Notes under the pieces: generated by a model | Database searches by the model: none | Told to the model about the DNA's origin: nothing | The model's input: the letters and a program-made list of their open reading frames with translations, nothing else | Origin: Reticulascus tulasneorum | Lineage: Eukaryota; Ascomycota; Sordariomycetes; Glomerellales; Reticulascaceae | Length of the DNA: 64,000 bases | Assembly (NCBI GenBank): GCA_001557505.1 | Contig: LSAX01000010.1 | Span: forward strand, 496,001-560,000 | Direction of reading: 5' to 3' | Translations under genes and position numbers: made by a program | Shown here: positions 45,364 through 60,084 of the stretch, one piece after another | How positions within the stretch are numbered: position 1 is the stretch's first letter | How the letters are laid out: the number at the start of each line of letters is the position of its first letter

Positions 45364-48045
45364 ATAAACTAACTAATTAACCTTAAAGATAAAAAGATCT
45401 TTTTTTATAAAAGAAAATATTATATAGAAGTTAACGTAAACATTTAAAAAGAATATATTTTAGATTATATAATTAAGGAAAATTATATAAACGGCTTCTT
45501 AAACAAAAAAATGATTACTAAATAGATTAAAGATAGATCTTTTAGATTATAATAATAATAAGTATTATAATATCTTAACTATAAGAGAATATAGAAATAA
45601 AAGTTAGAAAATATAAAGGACTTTAATCAAAGATAATTATTAATTAAAGGAAGTATAACCTTCATCTTAGTTAAGTTTATATTAAAAATAAAGAATAACT
45701 TAAAGAATATATTCTTAATTATTTAATTAAAATTTAAAATTCTTAATTATTAACAAACTTTTTATAATTAGTTATCATTATAATTAAAAATATTATGAAA
45801 TATTAGGTTTAATAATAAGATATAAAATAAAATAAGCTTAGTTATTCCTGATTAGGCTTAAACGATTTATTCTTCTTAAAGTAGAGCTTATAATAATATA
45901 GAAATATTAAAAAAAGAGTTTACCTTAGGGAGGACTTTTAAGGAAAAGTCAAATAAGCTTATCTCTTTTAGAATAAATAATATAAAAGAAATTAGCTTAG
46001 GTATTAATATAGAATATATTTTAGACCTTAGACTAATATTTAGTAATAATAAGGTTATATATAAGGTTATTAATAATATTAAGAAGTAAAAGGATATATA
46101 AACGATAAAGTTATTTATGAAAAACGTTTATATAATTATCTTAACGTTTAAAGATATAGAGATAGCTTAGCTTTAAATAGTTATAAATAACTAGTTAAAG
46201 GTAATATGCTTAAAGATATCTAAGTTTATTAAAACGTTATAATTAAATACGGTAAGAAGGTCTTTTTAAAAGAGAATTAAAAAGTAAAAAGTAATAAATG
46301 GTAAAGATAATATTACGATGGTAATGATAAGAATAACCTTTATATTAACCTAATTAGGCTTAGCTTAGTTTTTAAATCTAATAATATTTTTAATAATTAG
46401 TTTATAGATTATTTTGGAAATTAGATTAAGAATTAAAGCTGATAAATTAAGAAAGATAATTCTCGTTATTATTAATATTAAAACCTAATATAATCTAATA
46501 AGAGAGTTTATAACGAAGAGGCTTAGCCTTATAGACTATATAAAGAACTTAATATTTATAATAAATAATCTTATATCTAATTAGAGCTTAAAAATGGTCA
46601 GATATATAAAGGAGTATATCTAGATAGGTTTATATTAAACTAAGATGATTATCTAAGTTTTATCTAATAAAAACTATAATTATGATTTCTTACTTAATAT
46701 GCTATTTATTATATAAATAACTTTTACGTTAAGTTACTCTTATAGTACTATCTTCATTAACCTTATTATTAGATAAATATATCTTTTTATATTAATAAGA
46801 TCTATAATAAGATCTAAAATAGCTAATATAAAGAAGGTTTACCTTAACTAAGATTAAGATAACGAAAAACATAAAGTTAAAGATAATAATCTTTCTAGAG
46901 GAAAATCTTATTAATAAGATAAAGCTAACGGAAATAACTAAGGGTATATTAATCTTAAAACCTTAAAACTAGAAAAAATAAAGTTTAACAATATTTTTCT
47001 TGGTTTTATCTTTCTTAATTAGGCTTATTAAGTTATAAAATTATTAATAAAACCTATATATAACGTTATATTACCTTAAATCTATAAAATTATAATAACA
47101 TTTAAACGTTATAACCTAAAATATACTTATTACTAAATTATTAAAAAGATAATAATATATAAAGAAAAGATAATTATTTAATAATTATATATCTTAAAGA
47201 TAATTTAATAATAAAATAACCTTAATTAGTAAAAAAGGAGAAAGGAAAAGTTATTAATAAAAATATATCTTATTAAAATAAAAATTTATTATTTAGAAAG
47301 TAAAAAGTTTAAGAAATTAGAAAAAGAAAGAATTAAGAAAATAAGATTAAAGATTTTATAATTATAAAATAAGAGAGGTATTAAGGAGGTATAAAGGTAA
47401 ATATTAAGAACTTATAAGCTAAAAAAAATTAAGATTTATCTTATAGATAATATTCTTTCCGACGGATTAATATTAGAAAAAGATATAAGGTAGAAAATAA
47501 AAAAGTTTAAAAAGATAAGAGAACTTCTTAGATAATAAGACCTTTTTTATCTTAGCTTGATTACCTTTAAGTTCTTAATAATTAAGCTAAGAAATCATCT
47601 TATAAAAAAAAGATTTTAACTTATCTTAGACTTTCTTAAGTATTTACATAAAAAAGAACGTAAACTTTTCAAAACCATACTCTTTAACTACGAAATAACT
47701 TTTATATAAGACTTCTTTAAATATAAATAGCTAAACCTTATTATTATATTATAATAGAAGATAAAGATAATATTATATAAGATATAATAGGTGAAAGGTA
47801 TCCTAATCTTAAAGGCACTAGAAGTTATAGTTATTTAGATATTTAAAAAACATCTTAAAAAGAGAGTTCTCAAGGAGAATTATACCTCTTATAAAAACCT
47901 TTAGTTTTTCGTTTATAAAAAAGATAATAAGATAAAGTTAATTAATTTTATTATAAAGATTAATATTATAATTATTAAAGATAACTTTATCTTTCTTAAC
48001 GTTAATAAATTCTTAAAAGATTTTATTATATATAAGCTAATATCC

Positions 48046-48262
48046 CTACTTAATTTCTTCTTTAAGTATAACTAAGTTAACCTTAATAAAAAAAGTAAAG
48101 ACCTTATAACGTTTATAACGTTAATAAAGCTTTTCTAAATATATACCTTATTATAAAAAGTTACTAACTTAATTACCTAATTTATATATATTATCATTAA
48201 GATCTTATATAACCTTATATCTAAAATTTACTAAGCTTTCTTAGATAATATTACGGTTAAAA
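48046..48262 (+). pseudogene. reverse transcriptase remnant of element 1
   Basis: The frame contains VNLNKKSKDLITFITLIKLF (in-frame stop just before it) and, further on, IIIKILYNLISKIY-stop-AFLDNITVK. This is the spacing of the Gypsy reverse transcriptase fingers/palm with the catalytic xxDD turned to xxDN by GAC to AAT. Confidence 0.7.
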
Positions 48263-50999
48263 GGCTAAAGATTATCTATAATAATAAACTAATTAAGCTT
48301 AGAATAAGAAGATATATTATAAAATATATTATTAATATTAATAAAATGTTTATAAACGTCAAGTTAGTAAATTATATAATAACAGGCGTGAAATCTTAAT
48401 AATATTAAGAATTAATAATCTTAATAAGGTACGTCTATAAGATATTAGGTTGGAAACTAGAAAAAGCAAAGATTATTAAGATTAAGAAGTAAGAGCTCTA
48501 TAAGGATATTACTAAGGTCTGATTATTCCTAAATATTACTACGTTTTACTATTACTAGGTATAAGACTTCGTAATTATTATTAAGCTATTTATATTCTTT
48601 CTAAAGAAAAATATTATCTTTATCTAAGAAGTAGACTAAAAATAGGTAATAAATTAACTTAAATAACGACTAATAAAAGCCTTAATCTTTATTACGTTGA
48701 TATATAAGCCTAGATTAAGGCTAATATACTTCTATATAAACGTTAATAATATTAGTTAAGAAATAATATTAAGCTAATTTATTTCTAATAAGAAAAGATA
48801 AATAACTTAATATAAAAATAATATATAGAAAAGGCTAAAGCTCGTTTATAACATAGGTAAACTTAAATTAAGAAAAATCTTAATATCTTTAAAAAAGCTT
48901 AGGAATTACCTTTATAATACCTGCTTTTTATTAGAAATTGATATTAGAATATTTATTTTATAGCTTAATAACGTAATATTAGATCTCTTAGGGGTATTAA
49001 TCTTAAAGTAGATAATATAGATTTATCTCTTTAACTTTAAAGTTAAATATATACCAAAGACGAAGAATATAATAACTAATAAACTATCTTAAAAATTATT
49101 AAGCCTTTCTAACTTTGTTGATAAAGAAAACGAAGAAGATATAAACAATTTTATCGACAGATAAATCTTCTTCTTAACTATAAACCTTAACATTATAAAT
49201 ACTAAAGATCTACGATTAATATTTAATATATTTAACGTTAATTAGGTATAAGATTAAGAATCTAGACGGATTACGTATACCTTAATAATTTTAAATATAC
49301 TAACTAGTCTTACTAAGCCGTAATAAGATAAGTTGAAAAAAAAAATATATAAGTTTTTAGTCAAAGACAGACTTCTTTAGACCTAATTATTAAGTAAATA
49401 TCTTACCCTTTATTAATAAATAGATAAAAAAGAATATTAATTATCCTTAATCAGAGATAATTATAAGATTATTAACTATAAAATAAAAGAATTAATATAT
49501 AAGTTATATATTAATAAATATTATTAAAATAATATATACTAGATAGTTAAAGAAGTTTTTATAATATACTTAATATACTAAGTATTAACCTTTAGATAAG
49601 ATAAACCTTACAAATAAATTAAAATATAATTAATAATATTTAAAGTTATCTATTTAGATGTATAATTTATAAAGAAATAGATAATAATAAAAGTTAAAGA
49701 TCATTTTACTAGCTAGCTAGAAGTAAGATATCTCCTAAACAATAAGTCTATACACGTTACAAAGTTTTTATTTAAAAAAGTTATTTACCACCACGGTATC
49801 TATGATAAACTGATAATTAATAAAAGATTAAAAAATAAGAAATATATTATAAAGCTTACTAAAAAATATAGCCTACGTCGGCAACTTACCTTAGTATATT
49901 ATCTTTATATAAACAAAATCCTTAAAATAAGATATTAGTTAATAACGAAGATATTTTAGATTTAATATAATTAAAGTTATATAAATATCTTAGCATTTCT
50001 CTTAGTGGTCTTATTTATAGATTATATATATATTTATAATCTAACTAAGTATATTCTGTTTTACCTTATATATAGCTATAAAGTTATTATGCTAATAAAG
50101 ACTAATATTATTATATAGAGAATTCTCGAATAGGACATAATCTATATACTTAATCAGGAGTTAATAATATAAATAAGAATAATTATATAACTTAAAAAAG
50201 ATTAAGATTATATAGCTAAACTCTTTAATTATAAAAAAAAAACTTAAGCTAAATAATAAAATAAAAGATATAAGAAAGGTTTTTATAAATAAAGGTTAAC
50301 TTTAGGAGATATAATATTAGTTTATAACGTAGTTAGATTTCTCGATAAGAGTAAAAATTCTAAGCTTAAGTTAAAATAGCTAAGACCTTATAAGATTAAG
50401 TTAGTAATCCTAAATAACATATCTTATAAACTAAAATCTTTTAATAGAGAAAAAAAGAAAAGATCTACGTATTTAAGATATAGACTAAAGAAGTTTATCA
50501 AGGCTTTTAATAAATAATAAGAACTAAAAGATAAGATATTAGCCTGAAAAGACTAAGATAAAGATATTATAAACTTACTCTTAGACCTTAACCTAATATC
50601 TCTTAAAGAAAAAAAAGAAGAATATAAAGAAAAGATAATCGTAAACCTAGAAGACCTTAATATATACTTAATCTTAAAGGTTATATATTAAACAATTAAG
50701 AAGAAATATATAGAAAAGTTTTAAAAATAACTTTTCTAAAATATTAAAGACCTTAAAAAAGATAACCTCTTTATCCTAATTTAATAAAAAAAACTAATAA
50801 ACTATAATAAATATTAAGATATCTTAGAATAAAGCTGATTAAGCTTAGCTATAACTTGATTTTATATTACCATAGCTTAATAACTAATAACTAGCCTCTT
50901 ATATTCTTATTTCTAAGACTAATTCTATAAACTTATACTTTATTTTCTATATTATTATATTACTTTTTCCCTCTACTAGACCTTAATTTCATATTTCTA

Positions 51000-53900
51000 A
51001 GCTTATTTTTTATTATTATTAGACTTTTATTTTAGCTTATCTAACCTTTTATTTAATTTTTTTTTTTTCTAAAAGTTATATAACTTTAAAAATTTTACTT
51101 TTTCACTTTTTTCATTTATATTTATCCTTAATATTTTATTTTCTAAGATCTAAGAGGGATGGCCTTATAAGATAAAGGATAATATATCTAATAAGTATTA
51201 AGCCTGATTAGGCTATTATAATCATTATAATTATAAGTTAGAACTAATAAAATAGAAATTTTTATTTATAAAACCTTTTTAATTTTTAAAAACTAAGGTT
51301 ATTACTAAATTTATACCTTAACCTTTTATTTAACTATTTCTTATATACTTTTACTTTTAGCTTCTTTACCTAAAAAACCTTAAGATATCATATTCTGCTT
51401 AGTTTGTTAAGAGATCTTAACGTTAACGGCGAGATAAAGTTTAAAAATAATAATAGCTTTACTCTGAAAGCGGTTAAGATAAAAAACTAAAGATATAACG
51501 TTTTTAACTTAAGGTATGTTAAACTACTTATGAAGGAAATTAGCTATGATAAATAAATGAAGAAAGTTAAAGTTGAAAAGATAAATCTATCTAGTTTTAG
51601 TTATAATAGATTAAACTTTAAGAGTTTTTTAAGCTTAACTAAACTTATTAACCTTAAAGCTAAATAACTTATAAGTTATATTATTAACTTAAAAAGTATA
51701 ATTAGATTTCTCGAAGAACTTATAATTAACATAATAGTTACCTTAATAGCTAGATAATAAGATATATTTAAAAAAAAGGTATATAACCTATATATTAACA
51801 TATAAAATATTATTAAAACTAAAAAAATTATATTAATCTTCGTAATATTTATAAAAGACTTTATTAATTTCTTCGTAAACTTAGATAAATAAGCTTTTAA
51901 TAATATTTAGGTAATAAGCGAATTTTATAAATTAATAACTAAAGATATTATAACTATTAATAATTATAATTATACACTAAGAGAACTTAGGCTTAAGAAT
52001 CATTAAGTTATTAATAAAAAGATTATTACTAAGTATATTTTGCTAAAAACGGTAAGTAATATCTTTTTAAGATTTATTATCTTTAATAAACTTAATAAAC
52101 TAAATTTTAAAATAAATAAAATTAGGTTATATATTATTATTATTTTAGGCTAGACTTTTTAAGAATGAATATTAAAGATAAATAACAACTTATTATTAAT
52201 TAGCCTTAATTAGTTATAAAAAAGAGAGAATAATTTACGATAAGTTCTTTCTTAATATAATAGAAGAATTTATAATTTATAAATATCTTAACGTTAAGTA
52301 ATAATTATAGTTCTTATTCACTAAAAGTCTTAACAAGCTTAATTTCATAATAGTGAATATAATCATCAAGATTAACAAGAAGGTAGAAAATATAATCTAT
52401 AATAGATAAAAGTTCTAATTAGAAAAATAAAGAAGTTAATTTTAAAAATTTAAAGATAGAGAATATAAGAAAAAGATATTTTCTCTTATAGATAAGAAGA
52501 AAATAAAGAAACCTTAAAATAAGAAGGTTATTTATTAGATAAGAAAAGAAAAAAGAAAAAGAAAAAAGAAAAATAAGAATGTTCTTTTTGCTTAAAGATA
52601 TTAGGTAAGAAGATTGTTATTATTATTAAAAAGAAAAAACCCGAAAAAAGAAATAGAAAAAGAGCTTTCTTATAATTATTATTAATATTAGAAATCTATA
52701 TATATCATAATTTCTTTTTAACTATTAAACTAACTATTATTATATATCCTCAAACTACTTAAAAATATTATTCTTATATCCTTAATACTTTGATTAAGGC
52801 TATTATAAATTTATTAAGTATTAAAGATTTTAATAGAGGAAAACAAACCTCAAAAAGGACCTTCCGCTTATATATACTTAATCTATTTATATCTGATAAT
52901 TTATTCTTTACTTATATATATTTCCTTATTTATATCGCTGAAAAACCTTATATCTTACTTTTTCAGTTTTTATTAATTAGGGATATAATTATATCTTAAA
53001 AGAATAATTAATAAGATCTTATTAAAAATAAACTTTTTAATCTTTCTAATATAAATAAGATAAAGAGATTATTAAGAATTATTAAGCGACCTCTTTAAAT
53101 AACCTATATTAATTTGTTTAAACTAATTAATATATTTTAAACTTTATTATTTTTATTGTTAATAAGAAAAACTTCTAAGCTTAACTAGGTTAATAAATCT
53201 TAAATCCTTTAAAGAGATGTTATGTTTTTTAGTAAGGAATATATATATATATTCTCTATAAGCGATATAGATATATTAATTTTAACTGATGAAGAATATA
53301 AGATATATTCTATTTTTTAAAATAAAGAAATAGCTTAAATAATTATCTTTAATAAGTCTAAAGTTATAGCCTTATATAAGCTAGATTAGTAAGATAATAA
53401 TATAAAAAACCTTTGTAAATCTTAATACGTAATCAGCTTAATAAGATTTTAAAACTAGGTTTTATAACTAAGTTCTCTTTTATTTCTAATAATCTTTCTA
53501 CTTAATAAGTTTATTATTATTAGACTTAAGAAAGAAGAACTTAAGTTAGATCTTAAAAAATATTAAAAAGAGTTTAAATAATAGATTAACTAATATTAAA
53601 GTTAAGATTAGAAAGATAGATAGTTAAGTCTATTTAATATATATTTATTTATAAGTCTATAGAACCTTGAAATTATAATAAAGAGAAAAGACTAGCTAAT
53701 TAGAGAGATAATAACTAGAGGTTTAGCCCTGATCAGGAAAGATATAATTTAAGGATTTATAATATAATTTATTTAGAATAATTAGATCTAATAATATTAA
53801 GAAAGTAATAACCTTACTAAAGAGGCTTAACTATGAAAGTTAGAAATATTTTATAATATATAAACGGTTATCTTTATTAATTATTATGATAATTATTAGG

Positions 53901-56191
53901 TTATAATTATTGTTAATTAGGTCTATAAGATCATCTTCTTTTATAATAACTTCTAAAATAATAACTACGTTAAAGATCAGTTTGCTTTATAAATAATATA
54001 AGTTATAAGTTAATATTAAATTTATAAGCTTAGTCTTATTAGTAAATAAGTTTTAAAAGTTAGGTTTTATTTATACCTAGGTGTTATTTAATTTAATAAT
54101 TATAGTTATAGATATTTTATATTAGACTAGATTAAAACGATAATCTAAGAAGCTAAGATAAACTTAGTATAATTAGCTTTTTACTAGATCTAAGATAAGT
54201 AAACTTATTATTAATTAAGTAAAAAATAGTTTGTTATTTATATTAATATCTACCTTTAGAACTTAATTAGATATGAACTTAGCTTATCTATTTATATATA
54301 AGAATATAACCGTTATAATATTAAGATATTATATAAAGAATATCTTCTTTAAACGTTAAAGGTTATAGAAAGATAAAAAGGTTTTTTATTAATAATATTT
54401 CTTTTAACTAAGAAAGTTAATATGTCTTTAAAGACTTTCTAGAACCTAAGATAAATAAAAAAGATCTTTAAAGATAAAAGCTTAACGGTTATTTTATATA
54501 ATATAACTAATAAAAGTTTCTAAAAGAATATACTCCCGTTAAAGTCTCTATATTACCGCTTTTTACCTAGGTTAGAGAATTAATATTATTAACTATTATC
54601 TTCTCTTATATTTCTAATTGTTAAACCTATTAAGAAACCTTAAGATAGACCTAATCAGGTCTTTATAAACCTTCTTAATATAAATAACTTAAAAGATATA
54701 AAAGCTCTTAAAGGTTAGTTAAAAGGTTATTAGTTAAAAACATAATAAAATTAATAATAATAAATAAATAAACTTTAGCTGCTTATAGATCTTTAAAATC
54801 TTAAACTAAAAATAATTAACGAAAATTAGTTAAATGATAAGAAGATATTAAATAGTCTTATTTTAATTTATAAAGGACTTATTAATTTTTTAGTTATTTA
54901 TTAAACAGGGAATGGCTAAATCGTGGACCTGAAAAGTAAAATTATTATTTTTAAGTAAAAATAGAATATTAAGTAGGTATAAAAAGCTTATTTATTAATA
55001 ATTATTAAATATTTTAATAATTATTAAGTTATGATTATCGTTAATTAGGCTTATGAAATAATTTTCTACTAAGATAACTTTTAAGGAGATAAAGTTAATA
55101 CGGAAAAATAGTTTATAATATAGATAAATTATATCTTTCGTTAATATTAGAAATATAGATTAAGGCTTAATAAATCTTAAATTTTTTAAATAGATGTTTA
55201 CCTCTATTATAACATAATATAACTAGACGGATATAACTACAGCTTCTTAATATTAGAATAGATTTATTATATAATATAAGAAAAGCTTTAAGATGTTAGG
55301 TTCTTTACTTTTTATATTATATTAGATAGTGTCCTTTATTGTTAAAAATCATGATTATGGTTATATATATATATTAAAGTTAACCTTAAGAATCTAATCA
55401 AGGCTGAACTTAGTCTTTTTTCGTAATATTAGCTACTTGATAATAGCTATAAGGCTAATATAATAAACAAAGATTAATCAAAATCTACTTTATTATCTTC
55501 TTTATATTTTAATAGTTTTAGCTTAATTAACTAAACGTAAATTAAAAGTTTCTATTATGATAAAGATAATAAACCTATCTTCTCTAATAAAGATAAAGAT
55601 AACGAAGATATTAATATATCTAATTAAGGCTTAGAGACCTTGATTAATCATTTTAAGATCTTGGTTCTTAAATTTTTGTTATTTATTATTTCGTTGCGGA
55701 CGTTTTAAGCTAGGCTTATGTTTAAGAAAGATTTTTTACTTTACGTAATCTTAACGTTAAAAAAGAGAGTAAGTTATTTATAATTAGTTATCTATGTAAA
55801 ATCTTTTATAAAAGCCTAACTTGTTATAGATAATCTTTTCTTAATGTTTGTTAGATTATCTTATATAAGTGTTATTATTAATAAGAAACTTATATTATAA
55901 TATATTATAATAGCTAAATAGTTTTTATAATGGTAAGACCTTTTCGCTGATATTAATAAACGATCTAAGATATATAATTACGTTAAGGTGATTAAGTTTA
56001 TGATAACTTTTAGATAGGTAAGATAAGGAAGATTTAAAATATTTTATAAGTAAATATAATAAGATATTAAGAATAAGTAAAAGGTTAGATTATATCAAGT
56101 TAAAAGATAAACTCTCCGTAGATCTTATATATATTTATAAAAATAGTTAACAATATATAAAGTTAAAACGTCTAATAAACGTAAACGTTCT
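51000..56191. other. unassigned degenerate sequence with internal duplication
   Basis: The stretch between the two retroelements has no recognisable domain. Two segments, about 53895-54130 and 55010-55250, are related: both contain GTTAATTAGG[T/C], TTAATATTARA and a TTTATACCT/TTTACCTCT block in the same order, and their plus-strand translations resemble each other (VYKIIFFYNNF against AYEIIFY). This suggests a degenerate coding repeat or two decayed copies of one unit. A 69-codon open frame at 52790-52999 is low-complexity and probably fortuitous. Confidence 0.5.
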
Positions 56192-56634
56192 TATTACGGT
56201 TATAATATATAACCCCTCTAGTAGGTGGTTATAGACGGTAGAACACGCTTACGTAATAATACCTAAGATCGGAGGTATATATATCATATTAAATATTATT
56301 AAATAAATATACGACATAGCGCTTAGCCTACTTATAATGGGGATAAGACGTTAATACGTAAAGATCGCTTACGGACCTTCGTTAACGACGTTATATTATT
56401 AACGAAAAGACGATAACGGCTAAGGGCTATTAGAAAAATAAGATTTATAAATAAGTATATAATAAGATGGATTATTTATTTATAAAAGGATTATAATGAT
56501 CTTAAGATCATAATAATCTAAGATATTATAATAAACTAAAGATTTTATATTTCTATATAAAAATAATCTTTTCTATAATTAAATAGTTCTTAATTATACT
56601 TCAACAATCAATCTAAGTTTTTAGCTTTATTAAG
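56192..56634 (+). repeat. 5' LTR of element 2
   Basis: It starts TATTACGGTTAT, corresponding to TGTTACGGCTAT of the 3' copy, and aligns over the whole 443 bp available. Shared landmarks are ATAACC[C/T]CT, GGATAAGACGTTAATAYGTA, CGATAACGG/TGATAACGG and CAATCAATCTAAGTTTTTAG-like endings. Most differences are transitions. The true 3' end may lie slightly beyond 56634. Confidence 0.88.
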
Positions 56635-59600
56635 CTTTAAACCTTAATTATTAATCTTATATAATATACTTTATAATATTAAGTTTAATAAAAGCTTTTT
56701 TCATAATATTATTTACTAATATTATCTAACTTACTTAATAATATAAACCTTAATAAATGTTATTAAGACTAATGTTATAACTAACCTTAATATGATCATA
56801 ATATTTTAATTATTCTTATTTAGTAAGTTACTTATTATTACGAATAATATCTTTACCTTTAAGTAAATATAACACTAAATACCTCTAAAAGAAAAGTTAG
56901 CTTAGAATATCTTATAACAATATTCTAAAAACTTAAAAAGGAAAACAAAGTCTTTCGTATATAGATCGGTAAAGATAAAATAAAAATCTCCTTACTATAA
57001 AAATTCTCAAGACGGTCCGAAAAGCTCTAAGCCTTTATAACTTAACTCCAACTTTACTAAGACGTATATTAACACAAATTTAGATTTCTAAAAGATCAAG
57101 TTAAAATAACTATATCATTTTTAACAAAAAACACCATAATCTAATTTAAACCTTATCTCCAAAAGTACTTTAAGAAAAGAGATAAAACTAAGACGGAAAC
57201 TATGAAAATATTCTCTATGTTTATAAGATTTAAGAAAATACTATATAAAACGTTTAACAACCTAGACGAGGAAAAGATAAACGAGAAATAGCTAATATAC
57301 TTAACCTAAAAGAGGTTAACGGTTAACTACGCCTTAGTATTTTGATAAATAACTTCTAAAGTTAGTTAGGGGGAACTTACGTTTATAACATAGTTTTATA
57401 ATAGACTTAAGGATATAGTTAAGGACAACCTAGTCAGGGAAGACTAACCCAAACGCCTAACTAAGTATATTAAAATAATAATATATATTAACGATCGTTA
57501 ATATAAATAACAAATAGAAAAACAATATACCATGGTACTTAGCACCTACCACGCCAACTCTAGAAAGTAATATAATAATTAGAAAAAAGTATATTAACAA
57601 AGTACCACTTATAGATATTATAACGGCCTAATAGAACTAGATATATTCCAAAGAAAAAGGCTAATCTAGGATTTTATTAACTACGCCCGCAGAACAAAAA
57701 GCAATTAGAAAGACCCTAAAAGTAACAAATACTTTTTATATAAATAAACCAGCTATATAACCTAATAATATTTTAAAAAAACTAACTAAAGACTTATTAA
57801 CAAACGATAAGTTAATATCTTAAGATATAATAAAGTTAGCTAACAAGTAATAGATATAATATAATATTTATTAATATATTAGTCTAGATGTTATAATAAT
57901 AACTACCTTATATATAAATTAGATAAAGAAAATGTAAAATATTACCTTAGACCTCATATACGACATAACCTAAAAAAACATAGAGCGGACATCTTAGACT
58001 TAATCAAGGTACTTATCTTCAAAAGATAAGATATTATGCTTATAAAAGTTAAATAATTTATAATAATAAAAAGATTTAGAAGTAACAACGTAAAATTTAA
58101 CAATAGATATAAATATTACGGATAATATTAATATATTAACCTAAAGTAATTTTTAAAGTTAGCTTATAAATATTATAATACTACTTAATATATATTCTTC
58201 TATATTAACAAAAGATTAATAAACGATAACGAATAGACCTCAAAGATTACGGAAGATTAGACCTTAATTAAATAAGTAATATTAAGCTTTTAGACGTTAT
58301 TAAATAACTTTACTAATTACTTTAAACTACTTTTAGATAATGATAACAATAACTTAGACTTAGAAATAAGCATCTTAATATAAACTACTAAAAGAGAAAT
58401 TAGAAAATTAATAATAACTAACACCGAAGAAGAAGACTTATAGTTAGTGGTTTAACATTAAGAACTTACTATAAAATAATATTTCGAAAAAATTAAAAAA
58501 ATAATATAAAAAATATAATAAAAAATCGTATTTATTAACACCAAGCTAGCTATATAACAAAGAATAAAAGAAATCCTGTTTATATTAACATATAAGAAAA
58601 AAGATTAACTTAGCTAAAAGATATACGAAGTATGGATATTGTTAACCAACCTAGAGAAGTTCTATATAATCAACAAAAAAGGAAAAACCTTGGTAATAAT
58701 AGAAAAAGAACATAGATAACCATAGATCTAACAACTATTTATATTATAACGATTAAACGTTATAATAAAAATAATTAAATAATAAATTAGATAAGTCACT
58801 TACGAAGTTAATATTAAAAAAATATCAAAATCATTAAACAACAAGGATATCCTTAACGAAGACAAGTCTCCTCTAAGATAAGCTAGATTAGACCTTTTCA
58901 CATATATCGTCAAAATACTTAACAAGAGATTAGAACTAATACTTAAAGGAATCCATAATAAAGTAGCCTTAATAAACATAAGCTAATATAATATATAACT
59001 AAATCCCAACACCTAGATTAAAAATATTAGAATAATATTTAAAGATAATAAACAAATAATAAAAGACCACCTCTAACACGACGAAATCTACTAAGTAAAT
59101 TATTTATAAGATAACTATACTACATATAAACTAGATAAAAAATAATATAGATAATATCCTCGGTGTAAAAAGAGCTAACTAATCAATAAGCCTTACTTAG
59201 CGACCAAATTACCTTATTAGGTTTTAATAAAAAGATATATAGAACTAAGATATATAATATTTATATTATATCTTAACTTCTTAATAAAATACTTATTTAG
59301 AAAAATTAAGTAGAATAAATGTTATACCAAATATTATAAAGTATATTACGACGAAAAAACGGAAAGATAATCTATAAGAGAATAAATTATATATAACCTA
59401 GTTTAAATAATAAGAACCGTTATGATAATAATAATATAACAATAAAAATATAAAAAAAAAAACCTTAATATAATCTATAATAAAAACATTAATTATATAT
59501 ATATAAAAATCTTAATAAGGATAAAAGGCTAGTTTATATAAGCTATAATTAATAATAATATATAAAGAAACTATATTATTCCCGTATTAGTTAATAACGT

Positions 59601-60084
59601 AAAGTTATTTTAGAAACTTAAGAAGAACTTATATAAATTAATTATTATAAAAAGAGAATTATTTATATACGATAAAGGTCATATTACTAAAGAAACCACA
59701 TAACTTATAATATTTAACTATAGTTAAAAATAAATAATCACCTTTAATATCACAAATATTAGAAAATACTAAATAATTTTAGATATTATTTAGTTAAAAG
59801 AGAATAACCTTTAGATTAACTAAATTACTAAAATAATCTAGTAAATAAACAGCTTAACTTTTAGGTAGTTAAAGCCTTTAATATTACGTAAGCTTAATAT
59901 AATATCTAAGATAAAGATAATAATATATTAAAAGTAGATATTTACCAGGTCGTTATATAAGATAGAACGTTAAACTATAATTAACCAGTTAGAACGGATT
60001 TTATTTAAATATTATAAATATAAACAGTTATTTAGCAAAGAACTTAATATAAGGCTACCAGAACATAGACCTTATGATCACGAA

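Larger units (their letters stand above)
45000..50560 (+). mobile_element. degenerate Gypsy-type retrotransposon 1 (no LTRs found)
   Basis: Plus-strand translations give retroelement landmarks in the expected gag-pol order. A gag zinc knuckle with every Cys turned to Tyr is at 45322-45363. The reverse transcriptase active site FLDNITVK (from FLDD) is at 48236-48261. Integrase core text HHGIYDKLIINKRLKN is near 49790-49840. A C-terminal stretch (RFLDKSKNSKLKLK, SYKLKSFN, RSTYLRYRLKKFIKAFN) at about 50.33-50.52 kb is typical of a Ty3/Gypsy integrase tail. Stops interrupt all of it. The limits are approximate, and I could not find matching terminal repeats. Confidence 0.78.

Noticed and set aside
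52790..52999. 69-codon open frame on the plus strand
   Set aside because: Low-complexity Ile/Leu/Phe-rich text expected from AT-rich DNA, with no domain.
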